From: Streptomyces gilvus
GTDB lineage: Bacteria > Actinomycetota > Actinomycetes > Streptomycetales > Streptomycetaceae
DNA length: 64,000 bases
Assembly (NCBI RefSeq): GCF_022513565.1
Contig: NZ_JAKWBE010000014.1
Coordinates: forward strand, 161,625 to 225,624
Direction of reading: 5' to 3'
Under the pieces are notes generated by a model. The model saw nothing but the letters and a program-made list of their open reading frames with translations. It had not been told where the DNA came from and did not search any database. Positions 24,847-33,871 of the stretch are shown piece by piece; positions within the stretch are counted from its first letter, which is position 1, and the number at the start of each line of letters is the position of its first letter. A program made the position numbers and the translations under genes.

Positions 24847-26364
24847 TCAACCGGCGGGCACGGGCTCGGGCAGCCCCACGGGCCAGGTGTGCACCGGCTC
24901 GCCGGCCAGCATCAGCTCGCGGTACCTGCGGGTGGTCGCGGCCAGCGCGGCATCGCGTGTCATGCCGGTCTCCAGCGCCCGGTGGAAGGTCGCCGCCTGC
25001 CAGGTCGCGCCGTTGGCGCGGCGCCGGCAGCGCTCCTCGATCACGCCGAGGTAGAGGTCCCGGTCCGCGGGCTCGACCCCCCAGGCGTCCAGTCCGGCCG
25101 CGGCGAGCGGCAGCAGTTCGTCGCGCACCAGGGTCACCGCGTCGACCTCGGCCGTCCCGCCGTACCGTCCGCGGCGTGGCCACCGCAGCCGGGCCTCGAT
25201 GCCGTGCTTGCAGGCGGCGTCGAAGTTGGCGGCGGCCGCCTCGAAGGGCAGCCGGGTCCACACCGGCCTGGTCTCCTCGGCGAGGGCGCGGACGAGGCCG
25301 TAGTAGAAGGCGGCGTTGGCGATGACGTCCGTGATGGTGGGTCCCGCGGGCAGGACGCGGTTCTCGACGCGCAGGTGCGGGACGCCGTCGGCGATGCCGT
25401 AGACCGGGCGGTTCCAGCGGTAGACGGTGCCGTTGTGCAGGACGAGTTCGTACAGTTCGGGGATGCCGCCCGAGTCGAGGACGTCGAGCGGCTCCTCGTC
25501 GTCGCAGATGGGCAGCAGGGCCGGGAAGTAGCGCAGGTTCTCCTCGAAGAGCTCGTGCGCGGAGGAGATCCAGCGCTCCCCGAACCAGGTGCGCGGGCGC
25601 ACGCCCTGGGCCTGGAGCTCGGGCGGGCGGGTGTCGGTGGACTGCTGGAACAGCGGGGGGCGCGACTCGCGCCACAGCTCGCGGCCGAACAGGAACGGCG
25701 AGTTGGCGCCGACGGCGATCTGCGCGGCGCTGACGGCCTGCGCGGCGTTCCACACGTCGGCGAAGCGGCCCGGGGTGACCTGGAGGTGCAGCTGCACCGA
25801 GGTGCAGGCGGCCTCCGGGGCTATGGACTTGGAGGTGCAGGTGAGGCGCTCCACGCCGTCGATGTCGAGCGCGAAGTCCTCGCCGCGGGCGGCCACGATC
25901 TGGTCGTTGAGGAGGGCGTAGCGGTCGACCGCGGAAAGGTTGGTGGAGACCAGGTCGTCCCGGTCGAGCGTGGGCAGAATGCCGATCATCACGATTCCGG
26001 CGTCGAGCTCGCCGGCTTTCCGGTCGGCATATGCCAGGGAGGTGCGGAGTTCCTCGGCGAGCCGGTCGAATACCCGGCCGCCCAGCGGATGTGGGGCTAT
26101 GTTGACTTCCAGGTTGAACATGGCGAGTTCTGTTTGGAAATCTCGGCTCGCGATGCGTTCGAGGACCTGCGCATTGAGCATTTTCGGCATCCCGTCGGCG
26201 CCGGCCAGATTCAATTCGATCTCCAGCCCCATGAGATTCCTGGGGCGTTCGAACCGCTTCTCGGCCAGGAGCCGCTCCAGTCCCGTCAGGCACCTGCGGA
26301 GCTTGTCCCGGTAGAGCTGACGATCGGAGAGGTCGATCCGACCTGCCACGACCTTCTCCCCCAT
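24847..26364 (-). CDS. Glutamate-cysteine ligase-family (GCS2-like) protein
   Basis: The product has 505 residues from ATG 26364, with AGGAGGG eight bases upstream. MGLEIELNLAGADG near residue 45 is the acidic substrate and metal-binding start of GCS2 enzymes, and LAMFNLEVNIAPHPLGG is typical of the family. Later motifs include VQLHLQVTPGRFADVWNAAQ and RPVYGIADGVPHLRVENRVL. Such ligases couple glutamate to an amine or cysteine with ATP. Streptomyces makes mycothiol rather than glutathione, so the amine partner is uncertain (EgtA-like use is one option). It is convergent with the VWA gene and transcribed alone. Confidence 0.85.
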   Translation of the reverse strand: MGEKVVAGRIDLSDRQLYRDKLRRCLTGLERLLAEKRFERPRNLMGLEIELNLAGADGMPKMLNAQVLERIASRDFQTELAMFNLEVNIAPHPLGGRVFDRLAEELRTSLAYADRKAGELDAGIVMIGILPTLDRDDLVSTNLSAVDRYALLNDQIVAARGEDFALDIDGVERLTCTSKSIAPEAACTSVQLHLQVTPGRFADVWNAAQAVSAAQIAVGANSPFLFGRELWRESRPPLFQQSTDTRPPELQAQGVRPRTWFGERWISSAHELFEENLRYFPALLPICDDEEPLDVLDSGGIPELYELVLHNGTVYRWNRPVYGIADGVPHLRVENRVLPAGPTITDVIANAAFYYGLVRALAEETRPVWTRLPFEAAAANFDAACKHGIEARLRWPRRGRYGGTAEVDAVTLVRDELLPLAAAGLDAWGVEPADRDLYLGVIEERCRRRANGATWQAATFHRALETGMTRDAALAATTRRYRELMLAGEPVHTWPVGLPEPVPAG

Positions 26365-26912
26365 CGAAGCTTCCCTCCTGGATCGGGCGGCTCGACGATT
26401 CGGCCGCCGCTGTCGGGTCACGGGGGATGATGCCCCGCCTCGGCGATCGATAACGCCCCCACAGTCCTCCGTCGGGCGCTACTCTGGTGGGATGTGACCG
26501 GCGGCACATTCACCGGGCATGCAGCACGGCGCAGTTTCGCGCCGACAGGAACTCGTGAAAAACGCCGACGAGAATTGGCCGACCGCTCCCCGGGTATTGT
26601 CCGAGGTCACCGCCGTAAGGCCGGAGCGGAAACGGGATGATTCCCGCGCATCGCCGACCGGATACGCCCTTGCCGGGTGCACCGGAAACGGCTAGCCGAA
26701 ACACCGTGTGAACATACGTCGTATAAACTCCGCGAACAGGCAGAGGGTTGGCGCCCAGGTCGTGGAACCTGCCGTCGGGGTGCCGTGCGGCAGTCCTCAC
26801 TACACTCCGCGTTCCCAGACCCCGGCCCCCGACACTCTCGCCTCGTGAGCAGACAGCGCCGTCCGCCCCCGCCCTCGCGCCACCGTGCCTGTCGAATGAG
26901 AGGCGACCCACC
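26365..26912. other. Divergent intergenic region, no gene seen
   Basis: 548 bases between the GCS2-like gene and the hypothetical protein. No convincing frame is present on either strand. It is less GC-rich around 26680-26730 (ACATACGTCGTATAAAC), and TACACT at 26801 is a possible -10 for the rightward gene. It probably holds both promoters and long leaders. Confidence 0.5.
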
Positions 26913-27497
26913 ATGCCGCTGCATGTCCCCCCGGCTCCCGCGCCCGCCCTTCGCACCGTCCTCACCGCACTCGGTTCGCCCACCGCGGTCCGCGAGGCCC
27001 GAACGCCCTCCCTGCTGCGAGCACAGGGGCCCGCCACCCCCGAGCTCCCGCTGCCCGTCCACGTCCTCGACCGGCCGGTCCAGGACGGCTCCTCCCTCAC
27101 CCGGCTCGCCGGCTGGCGCTTCCTCATCCGCTGCGGCGACCGCGCGGTGGCCGCGGCCGAGACCATGCTGACCGCGGACGGCTGGGCCTTCTCGCACTTC
27201 TTCGAAGGGCCCTACATCGCCTCCACCGAGCGCGCGCTGCGCCAGGCCGAGACGATGAAACAGCCGTACCAGCCGCGCCTGCTGTCGGTGCCGAGCCTGT
27301 ACATGCTCACGCTCTGGCTGCACGGCGACTGCACGGCCGACGCCTCCACCGGCCACCCCGCCCCGACGGACCTGCTCGTCCCGCTCGCGCCGGCGCCGCC
27401 CGGCATCGCGGCCCACCGCCCGCTCCGCGTCGCCGAACTGCTTCCCGTGCTGACCCATCGGGTGACTGCGGTTCCGCTGCTCGGCCAGATCGCCTGA
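26913..27497 (+). CDS. Conserved hypothetical protein
   Basis: The product has 194 residues from ATG 26913 (AGAGG upstream). Recognisable conserved-looking segments are GWRFLIRCGDRAVAAAETML, GWAFSHFFEGPYIASTERAL and LPSLYMLTLWLHGD-like text (actual VPSLYMLTLWLHGD). There is no signal peptide or membrane segment, and the ends are Pro/Ala rich. I know of no function; it is of a kind seen across Streptomyces. A hairpin terminator follows at 27520. Confidence 0.75.
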   Translation: MPLHVPPAPAPALRTVLTALGSPTAVREARTPSLLRAQGPATPELPLPVHVLDRPVQDGSSLTRLAGWRFLIRCGDRAVAAAETMLTADGWAFSHFFEGPYIASTERALRQAETMKQPYQPRLLSVPSLYMLTLWLHGDCTADASTGHPAPTDLLVPLAPAPPGIAAHRPLRVAELLPVLTHRVTAVPLLGQIA

Positions 27498-27519
27498 AAT
27501 CCCCTCCAGCGAACACCCC

Positions 27520-27555
27520 CGTACCCCGTCGCCGAATTCCCGGTGACGGGGTACG
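27520..27555 (+). terminator. Hairpin terminator after the hypothetical gene
   Basis: CGTACCCCGTC (27520-27530) pairs perfectly with 27545-27555, and three more pairs form inside after one mismatch. It lies 23 bases past the stop codon. Confidence 0.7.
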
Positions 27556-27577
27556 GCGCTGTTTGGCCCCGCATTCT

Positions 27578-27609
27578 GCTCGTACGAGCAAATAACTGCT
27601 CGTACGAGC
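27578..27609. repeat. Two identical 12-bp palindromes, 20 bp apart
   Basis: GCTCGTACGAGC occurs at 27578-27589 and 27598-27609, both preceded by T. The centres are exactly 20 bp apart, about two helical turns, as expected for two repressor dimers on one face. They lie in the 387-base region between the hypothetical gene and DUF5999; the rest of that region shows no gene. Confidence 0.6.
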
Positions 27610-27884
27610 CGCTAAATGCCTTCCTTCCTGGACGGACTAGCCCTATCAGGCCACCGTGAACCATCCGAAGTGACAGTGCAGTTGGACTGAACCGTGCGCG
27701 CCGCGGATGCGTCATCAACCTGTGAAGAAGTGGTGCGTCGAAATGCCTGCGGATTGACGTCCGTAGGGCAACACTGGACTGGACCGACTTATCACAACGG
27801 GGGGCGGCCATGGACGACACGTCAAGCCGCGTGACAGACACGACAGCCATCACATCCATGACGACACAGCGAAAGATCCCACCA

Positions 27885-28079
27885 ATGTGCCAGCACCAGC
27901 CACCGTGTCCTTCAGCCGACTCCGCCGACCGGGAATCCGCCCGCCTCGTGGCGCACCACCCGGAGCAGGGATGGAGCCTGCTGTGCAACGGCGTTCTGCT
28001 CTTCGAGGACACCGGTGAGCTCCTGCCCGACGGCCAGATCATCGCCCCGCACCGCAGCCAGGTGATGACCGCCGCCTGA
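27885..28079 (+). CDS. DUF5999-type small protein
   Basis: The product has 64 residues. The ATG at 27885 was chosen because the conserved sequence starts MCQHQPPCPSADSADRESAR; the frame can be extended upstream by 25 codons but those look unstructured. The rest reads AHHPEQGWSLLCNGVLLFED followed by TGELLPDGQIIAPHR. Three N-terminal Cys and His residues could bind metal, but nothing is proven. This small protein is common in Streptomyces and has no known role. Confidence 0.8.
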   Translation: MCQHQPPCPSADSADRESARLVAHHPEQGWSLLCNGVLLFEDTGELLPDGQIIAPHRSQVMTAA

Positions 28080-28275
28080 GGCGAGTCCGGGCGGCACCGA
28101 GCCGTCCGGTGACATCCGGGGCCGGTCGCGGACCTGAACCGCGAGCCGGCCCCGACGCATGTCCGGTCCCGATCACACACCGTAGTTACCCGTGCGTAGT
28201 GAAGTGACGGCAGTGACCCGGCCCGGATCCGGGGGTGATCTCCCTTCCCACGGACGCCCGTTTTCCGGAAGACTT

Positions 28276-28288
28276 CTGGAAGTTTCGC
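28276..28288 (+). promoter_or_regulatory. Degenerate LacI-type operator before the lacI gene
   Basis: CTGGAAGTTTCGC matches 10 of 13 positions of the perfect palindrome at 33633 in front of the transporter operon. It lies 27 bases before the lacI start, which suggests autoregulation. Confidence 0.4.
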
Positions 28289-28314
28289 CGCAAGCGTCCA
28301 CGGAGGTGGGGGGA

Positions 28315-29364
28315 TTGGCAGCAGACGAGGCCGGGGCCGGGGAGGCGCCCGAGGGGCGGGGCCGGGTCACGATCACGGAGATCGCCCGGCAGGCCGGGGT
28401 CTCGGTGCCGACGGTGTCGCGGGTCGTCAACGGACGGTCCGACGTGTCGCCGAGGACCCGGGCCCGGGTGGAGGACCTGCTGCTGCGGCACGGCTACCGC
28501 AAGCGCCCGACCGTCTCCGGCAGCGGTGCGGCCCTGCTGGACCTGGTCTTCAACGACCTCGACAGTCCCTGGGCGGTGGAGATCATCCGGGGCGTGGAGG
28601 AGGTGGCGCACGCGGCCGGGGTGGGCACGGTGGTGTCGGCGATCCACGGACGCTCGGGAGACGCCCGCGAATGGATGCGCAACCTCCGGGCGCGCGCCTC
28701 GGACGGCGTCATCCTGGTCACCTCGGCCCTGGAGCCGGTGCTGCACGAGGAGTTGCGGGCCCTCGGCGTCCCGCTGGTCGTCGTCGACCCGGCGGGCTCC
28801 CCCGCCCTCGACGTGCCTACCATCGGCGCGGCCAACTGGTCCGGCGGCATGGCGGCCACCGACCATCTGCTGTCCCTGGGCCACCGCAGGATCGGCCTGA
28901 TCGCCGGCCCGCCCCGGCTGCTGTGTTCCCGCGCCCGCCTGGACGGCTACCGGGCCGCCCTGGAGGGCGCCGGCGTCGCCCTGGACGAAACCCTGGTCGT
29001 CCCCGGCGACTTCCACCCCGAGTCCGGCTTCCGGGGCTGCAACACCCTCCTGGACCTCCCCGAACCGCCGACCGCCGTCTTCGCGGCCAGCGACCAGATG
29101 GCCCTCGGCGCGATCGAGGCGCTGCGCCGGCGCGGCCTGCGCGTGCCGGAGGACATGAGCGTGGTCGGCTTCGACGACCTCCCCGAGGTCCGCTGGTCCG
29201 CTCCCCCGCTCACCACGGTCCGCCAACCGCTGGCCGACATGGGCAAGTTGGCGGTCCGCACGGCCCTGCGCCTGACCCGCGACGAACGACCGGACTCACC
29301 GCGCGTGGAGCTGGGCACGGAGCTGGTGGTGCGGTCCAGCACCGCACCACCAGCACTGCCCTGA
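28315..29364 (+). CDS. LacI-family regulator of the xylo-oligosaccharide locus
   Basis: The product has 349 residues. The TTG at 28315 has GGAGG eight bases upstream; the longer frame to 28192 lacks one. The HTH reads VTITEIARQAGVSVPTVSRV followed by VNGRSDVS. The effector domain has the LacI pattern, with LSLGHRRIGLIAGP and TAVFAASDQMALGAIEALRR. It is convergent with the GH10 gene, 29 bases apart, so it most likely represses the solute-binding protein/permease/xylanase operon through the palindrome at 33633 (similar to BxlR). Confidence 0.9.
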   Translation: MAADEAGAGEAPEGRGRVTITEIARQAGVSVPTVSRVVNGRSDVSPRTRARVEDLLLRHGYRKRPTVSGSGAALLDLVFNDLDSPWAVEIIRGVEEVAHAAGVGTVVSAIHGRSGDAREWMRNLRARASDGVILVTSALEPVLHEELRALGVPLVVVDPAGSPALDVPTIGAANWSGGMAATDHLLSLGHRRIGLIAGPPRLLCSRARLDGYRAALEGAGVALDETLVVPGDFHPESGFRGCNTLLDLPEPPTAVFAASDQMALGAIEALRRRGLRVPEDMSVVGFDDLPEVRWSAPPLTTVRQPLADMGKLAVRTALRLTRDERPDSPRVELGTELVVRSSTAPPALP

Positions 29365-29393
29365 GCTAGCTCAAAGCCTTCCTGATCGCGAAG

Positions 29394-30413
29394 TTACGCG
29401 GGCTTGGGCGCGAGTTGCTCGTCCCACGGCAGCGCCGCGCCCTCCCCTGGGAAGAAGGCCGGGATCCAGGAGTACTTGTCGGTGTAGTCCCAGATCGTGA
29501 TGCCCACGCAGCGGCGGACCGCCAGACAGGCCGAGGTCAGCCGGCCGTACCAGTCGGCCTGTTCCGCCAGCTTGTCCTCGGTCGCCGGGAGGAGCATCCG
29601 GATGTCGACCTCGGTGAGCGCGGTGTCCAGACCGAGCCGGGAGAAGCGACGCAGGTTGTCCTCCAGGGTGGTCGGATAGCCGTACTGGAGCGCGAGGTGG
29701 GCCTGCAGGCCGATGCCGTCCAGCGGGACCTTCCGTGCCTTGAGGTCCTTGGCCAGCTGGTAGTACGCGTCCGACTTCGGGCCGACCGCCTCGATGTTGT
29801 AGTCGTTCAGGTAGAGCTTGGCGTGCGGGTCGGCCTGGTGGGCCCAGCGCAGCGCGTCGGCGATGTAGCCGGGGCCGAGGGTCTTGTACCAGATGGTCTC
29901 CCGGTAGGTGCCGTCCTCGTTGAACGCCTCGTTGACGACGTCCCAGGAGTAGACCTTGCCCCGGTAGTGCCGTACCTCCGTCTGGATGTGGTTCTTCAGC
30001 ACCGCCCGCAGTTCGGCAGCCGTCCAGTCGCGGCCGGTGAGCCAGCTCGGCAGCTGACTGTGCCAGACCAGGGTGTGGGCCCGTACCCGCTGGTGGTTCT
30101 TGCGGGCGAGGTCCACGATCTGGTCGCCGTTGGTCCAGTCGAAGACGCCCTGTCGCGGCTCGGTGGCGTACCACTTCATGCCGTTGCCGGGCGTGATCAT
30201 GTCGAACTCCTCGCCGAGCAGGGCCGTGTAGGCGCTGTCGGTGAGTTCCGGGTTGTCGGTCGCGCTGCCGAAGTAGCGGCCGTGGCGCTGGGCCAGCTCC
30301 GCGAGCGTCGGCTGCTTGGGGCTCGCCTGGGCCGACGGCCCGGCGGCGAGTCCGGCCACGACCAGGCCGGCGGCGAGCGCGCCGGTGAGTCTGAGGCGGG
30401 TGGTCTTGCGCAT
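29394..30413 (-). CDS. Secreted GH10 endo-beta-1,4-xylanase
   Basis: The product has 339 residues from ATG 30413, with GAGGAG seven bases upstream. A Sec signal peptide (KTTRLRLTGALAAGLVVAGL, cleaved near residue 30) is followed by a single GH10 domain. The acid/base Glu162 is in WDVVNEAFNEDG, and the nucleophile Glu268 is in ALTEVDIR. HTLVWHSQLPSW is a further family motif. There is no carbohydrate-binding module, so it probably acts on soluble xylan or oligomers. It is the last gene of the sugar transporter operon. Confidence 0.95.
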   Translation of the reverse strand: MRKTTRLRLTGALAAGLVVAGLAAGPSAQASPKQPTLAELAQRHGRYFGSATDNPELTDSAYTALLGEEFDMITPGNGMKWYATEPRQGVFDWTNGDQIVDLARKNHQRVRAHTLVWHSQLPSWLTGRDWTAAELRAVLKNHIQTEVRHYRGKVYSWDVVNEAFNEDGTYRETIWYKTLGPGYIADALRWAHQADPHAKLYLNDYNIEAVGPKSDAYYQLAKDLKARKVPLDGIGLQAHLALQYGYPTTLEDNLRRFSRLGLDTALTEVDIRMLLPATEDKLAEQADWYGRLTSACLAVRRCVGITIWDYTDKYSWIPAFFPGEGAALPWDEQLAPKPA

Positions 30414-30465
30414 GGTGCGACTCCTCACGGTGTGGGGTGTGGGGCCGTACGTCCGCCGGCGCGCG

Positions 30466-31287
30466 TCATCCCTTCGTGGCGCCGGCGGTGAGGCCGCCGA
30501 CGAGCTGGCGCTCGGCGACCGAGTAGAGGGCGAGGGCGGGGACCATCGCCAGGACGAGGTAGGCGAAGACACGGGCGTACTCGGCGGAGTACTGGCCCTG
30601 GAACTGCACGACGCCGAGGGGCAGCGTCCACCACTTGGAGTCGGTGAACACCAGCAGCGGCAGCATGAAGTTGTTCCAGCTGGCGACGACGGCGAGCACG
30701 GAGACCGTGCCGAGCGCCGGCCGCGCCATGGGCAGCAGCACCCGCCAGAAGAACCCGAAGGCGCTGCACCCGTCCAGCGTGGCCGCCTCCTCCAGCTCTC
30801 CCGGGATCTGCCGGAAGAAGCCCCGCAGGATGATGATGGTCATCGGCAGCCCGAAGGCGGCCTGCGGGAGGATCACGCCGAGCGGGTTGTCCAGCAGGTC
30901 CAGGTAGCGAAGGATCAGGAACAGCGGCAGGACGGCCACCGCGAAGGGGAACATCAGCCCCATCGTGAAGAACATGAACAGCAGCTCCCGCCCCCGGAAG
31001 GCGAACCGGGCGAAGGAGAAGGCGGCGAGGGCGGACACGGCGACCACGAGCACGGTCGTCGCCACCGCCACCAGGGTGCTGTTGCCGAGCAGCCGCCAGA
31101 AGTCGCCCGAGCCGAGGATGTCGGTGTAGTTCCCGGTCAGCCAGTGTTCGGGCAGCCCGAAGGGGTTGCGGGAGAGCTCGTCGGTCGACTTGAAGCCGGA
31201 CAGGGCGGCGTACAGCAGGGGTACGACCACCACCGCGCCGACCAGCACGAGCACGACGTGCAGCGGCAGTTTGCGCAGGGTCTTCAC
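30466..31287 (-). CDS. ABC sugar permease, MalG/BxlG type
   Basis: The product has 273 residues with six membrane segments. The EAA loop ELEEAATLDGCSAFGFFWRV, which contacts the ATPase, is present, and PFGLPEHWLTGNYTDIL is typical of the MalG subfamily. The GTG at 31287 overlaps the stop codon of the upstream permease gene (GTGA). No ATPase gene is present; in Streptomyces sugar importers of this kind share the MsiK ATPase encoded elsewhere. Confidence 0.93.
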   Translation of the reverse strand: MKTLRKLPLHVVLVLVGAVVVVPLLYAALSGFKSTDELSRNPFGLPEHWLTGNYTDILGSGDFWRLLGNSTLVAVATTVLVVAVSALAAFSFARFAFRGRELLFMFFTMGLMFPFAVAVLPLFLILRYLDLLDNPLGVILPQAAFGLPMTIIILRGFFRQIPGELEEAATLDGCSAFGFFWRVLLPMARPALGTVSVLAVVASWNNFMLPLLVFTDSKWWTLPLGVVQFQGQYSAEYARVFAYLVLAMVPALALYSVAERQLVGGLTAGATKG

Positions 31288-32282
31288 GCGCCGTCCCCCC
31301 TCATGTTCGTGGTGGCTCCTTCGAGGTCGCGGCGGAGCACGAACCGCTGGTAGGCGAGGGCGAAGACGAGGCAGATGCCGAACATGACCACGCTGATCGC
31401 GCTGGCGTAGCCGACCTGGTAGCGCTTGAAGCCGTACTGGAACATGGTCACGGCCATCGTCTCGGAGTGGTGGTCGGGTCCGCCCTGGGTGATCACCCAG
31501 ACCAGGTCGAACAGTTGGATCGACCCGATGACGGAGAGGAAGACGCTGATGCGCAGGGTGGGCGCGAGCAGCGGCAGGGTGACGTTGCGGAAGCGCTGCC
31601 AGGGGCCGGCGCCGTCGATCAGCGCGGCCTCCGTCAACTCGGCCGGGATGGACTGGAGTCCGGCGAGGTAGAGCATCATGTGGAAGCCGAAGTACTTCCA
31701 GGTCATGACGAGGAAGAGGGTCGCCATGACGTAGGAGGGGTCGGCGAACCACTCCCCGCCGATCCCGCCCAGGCCGACGGCGCCGAGCACATGGTCGGCG
31801 AGCCCGTCGTCCGGGGCGAAGACCATGCTGAACAGGACGCCGGTGATGGCCTCGGACAGCACGTAGGGGGCGAAGAACAGCATCCGGTACACGGCCCGGC
31901 CGCGCAGCCGCTGGTTCAGCGCCACCGCCATGGCCAGCGCGAACGGCAGTTGCAGCACGAGGGAGAGGCCGACCAGGAGCAGACAGCGCCACAGGTCGCC
32001 GAGGAAGACGTCGTCCTTGAAGAGCTGTGTGAAGTTGTCCGTGCCGATGTAGTCGGAGGGCATGCCGAAGCCGCCCCAGCGGAAGAACGCGGCGTACAGC
32101 GCGAACAGCATCGGCAGCAGCACCAGGCCGATGAAGAGCACCAGCGCCGGCACCTGGAAGCCGACCGCGGTGAGCCAGTTGACCAGCCGCCGGCGCGCAC
32201 GCCCGCGTCCCGGCCTCGCCACGGGGGAGGTCGGGGCGAGGCCGGTGCCGGTCCGCTCGTCCGGGAGGAAAGTGGAGGTCAT
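31284..32282 (-). CDS. ABC sugar permease, MalF/BxlF type
   Basis: The product has 332 residues from ATG 32282; a TTG three codons earlier, directly after the solute-binding protein's stop, is an alternative. There are six or so membrane segments after an Arg-rich cytoplasmic N-terminus. The EAA loop reads ELTEAALIDGAGPWQRFRNV. It is adjacent to MalG-type permease and solute-binding genes, so it forms the import channel for a xylo-oligosaccharide, probably xylobiose. Confidence 0.92.
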   Translation of the reverse strand: MTSTFLPDERTGTGLAPTSPVARPGRGRARRRLVNWLTAVGFQVPALVLFIGLVLLPMLFALYAAFFRWGGFGMPSDYIGTDNFTQLFKDDVFLGDLWRCLLLVGLSLVLQLPFALAMAVALNQRLRGRAVYRMLFFAPYVLSEAITGVLFSMVFAPDDGLADHVLGAVGLGGIGGEWFADPSYVMATLFLVMTWKYFGFHMMLYLAGLQSIPAELTEAALIDGAGPWQRFRNVTLPLLAPTLRISVFLSVIGSIQLFDLVWVITQGGPDHHSETMAVTMFQYGFKRYQVGYASAISVVMFGICLVFALAYQRFVLRRDLEGATTNMRGDGA

Positions 32283-32291
32283 CGCCGGCAA

Positions 32292-33584
32292 CTACGCTTC
32301 CTTCGCGGCCTTGGTGATCGACTGGGTGACCTGCTCGGGCGACTTGGAGCCGGCGATGAGCGCGGAGACGCTGTCGTTGACCTCCTGCCCGACGGCGGGC
32401 GCGTACGCCTGGTCGAGGTAGAGCTGGAAGCCGGTGGCGCCCTTCAACTGGGCTTGTACCGCCTCGGTGTTGGGGTCCGAGAGGCCCTTCTCCGCGCCGG
32501 GGACGATCGGCAGCGTGTTGGTCTTCCTGACCAGTTCGAGGTCGGTGGCCTCGGAGGCGAAGAACTTCAGGAAGTCGACGGCCGCCTGCGGCGCGCCCTT
32601 GCGCAGGGCGTGCCCGCCACCGCCGCCGAACACCTCGGTGATCGCGCCCTTTCCGCCCTCGACGGCCGGGAAGGGGAAGAAGCCGAGGTTCGAACCGAGC
32701 CCCTTGCCGGAGTCGGCCTCGACGACCGGGGCCCACTGGCCCATCAGCTCCATGGCCGCCTTGCCGTTGCCCATGGTGGCGGCCTGTCCGGTCGGGGTGG
32801 AGTACGAGGCGCCCAGGAACCCCTTCTGGAACGGCTGGAGTTTGACCAGGTCCTGGAGGTGCTGCCCGGCCTGGACCAGCCCGGGGTCACTGAAGTCCTT
32901 GTCGTCGCTGGCCTTCTGGAGGGCGGCTATGCCGGCCGTGCGCATGGCGAGGTAGGCCCAGTAGTACATCTCGGGCCACTTCTCCTTGCCGGCCAGGGCG
33001 ATGGGCGTGATGTTCTTCGCCTTGAGCTTCTTCACCGCGTCGAGGAAGCCGCTCCAGGTGGTGGGGGGCGTGCTGATGCCCGCCTGCCGGAAGAGCGCCT
33101 TGTTGTACCAGAAGCCGATCATGCCGATGTCGAACGGGATGCCGTACACCTTCTTGTCGAAGATGTACGGCTGCTTCGCCACCGACAGCAGGCCGTCGGC
33201 CCACGGCTTGGTGCGGTCGGTGAGGTCCTCGACGAGACCTGCGTCGATCTGCTGCCTGAGGACGCCGCCGCCCCAGGTGTGGAAGATGTCCGGCAGCTTC
33301 CCGGAGGCGGTCAGCGCGGTCATCTTGGACTTGTAGGCGTCGTTCTCCAGCTGCACGATCTTCAGCTTGACCTTGGGGTTCTGGGCCTCGAACTTCTTGG
33401 CGAGGCCGGCCCAGACGGTCTTCGTCGGCTCGGTGGTGGAGATGTTCCACCACTCGATCGTGGTCGTGCCGTCCGCGGACGACCCGTTCGAGTCGCCGCC
33501 GCAGCCGCTCAGTGCGGTCATGCCCAGACCGGCCGCGGCGGAGGCCGCCAGGAAGCCGCGGCGGGACAGTGCCCGGTCGCCCAT
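32292..33584 (-). CDS. Sugar-binding lipoprotein of the ABC importer (BxlE-like)
   Basis: The product has 430 residues from ATG 33584, with AAGGAG six bases upstream. The N-terminus has twin Arg in SRRGFLAAS and the lipobox LSGC with Cys28, so it is exported and lipid-anchored. The mature part starts TIEWWNISTTEPTKTVW, a family-1 solute-binding fold, with PDIFHTWGGG and PFDIGMIGFWYNKALF. Being first in an operon with a GH10 xylanase, it likely binds xylobiose or short xylo-oligosaccharides. Confidence 0.93.
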   Translation of the reverse strand: MGDRALSRRGFLAASAAAGLGMTALSGCGGDSNGSSADGTTTIEWWNISTTEPTKTVWAGLAKKFEAQNPKVKLKIVQLENDAYKSKMTALTASGKLPDIFHTWGGGVLRQQIDAGLVEDLTDRTKPWADGLLSVAKQPYIFDKKVYGIPFDIGMIGFWYNKALFRQAGISTPPTTWSGFLDAVKKLKAKNITPIALAGKEKWPEMYYWAYLAMRTAGIAALQKASDDKDFSDPGLVQAGQHLQDLVKLQPFQKGFLGASYSTPTGQAATMGNGKAAMELMGQWAPVVEADSGKGLGSNLGFFPFPAVEGGKGAITEVFGGGGGHALRKGAPQAAVDFLKFFASEATDLELVRKTNTLPIVPGAEKGLSDPNTEAVQAQLKGATGFQLYLDQAYAPAVGQEVNDSVSALIAGSKSPEQVTQSITKAAKEA

Positions 33585-33632
33585 GATGCGCTCCTTGGGG
33601 TAGGGACGGCGTGTCCACGACCGTCCGCTGGA

Positions 33633-33645
33633 CCGAAAGTTTCGG
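33633..33645. promoter_or_regulatory. Operator CCGAAAGTTTCGG of the xylan transporter operon
   Basis: A perfect 13-bp palindrome centred on G33639, about 49 bases upstream of the solute-binding gene. LacI-family regulators of xylan genes in Streptomyces bind CGAAA-type dyads like this. The likely protein is encoded at 28315. Confidence 0.7.
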
Positions 33646-33796
33646 AGTTGATCCAGAAAGATGCGTTGTTGCCGCACCCTAGAGACAGCTCCCAAACGGT
33701 GGCAACCCCTTGTACGCGCTGAATCTGCGGCCAACCTGCGGGGACGGCCGTACTGTTGACTAGATCCCGGATTGTTCGGACCCCTGACATGCGTCA

Positions 33797-33853
33797 GCCC
33801 CTCCGGAAGAACGTCGAAACATTCGGATGAGTCGACGAACCTTCCGGAGGGGC
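33797..33853 (-). terminator. Terminator after kdpE
   Basis: A perfect 13-bp stem (33797-33809 with 33841-33853) encloses a 31-nt loop that itself contains a GTCGA/TCGAC pair. It begins 19 bases past the kdpE stop and separates it from the xylan operon promoter. Confidence 0.7.
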
Positions 33854-33871
33854 ACTGCGCACTGTAGAAGC

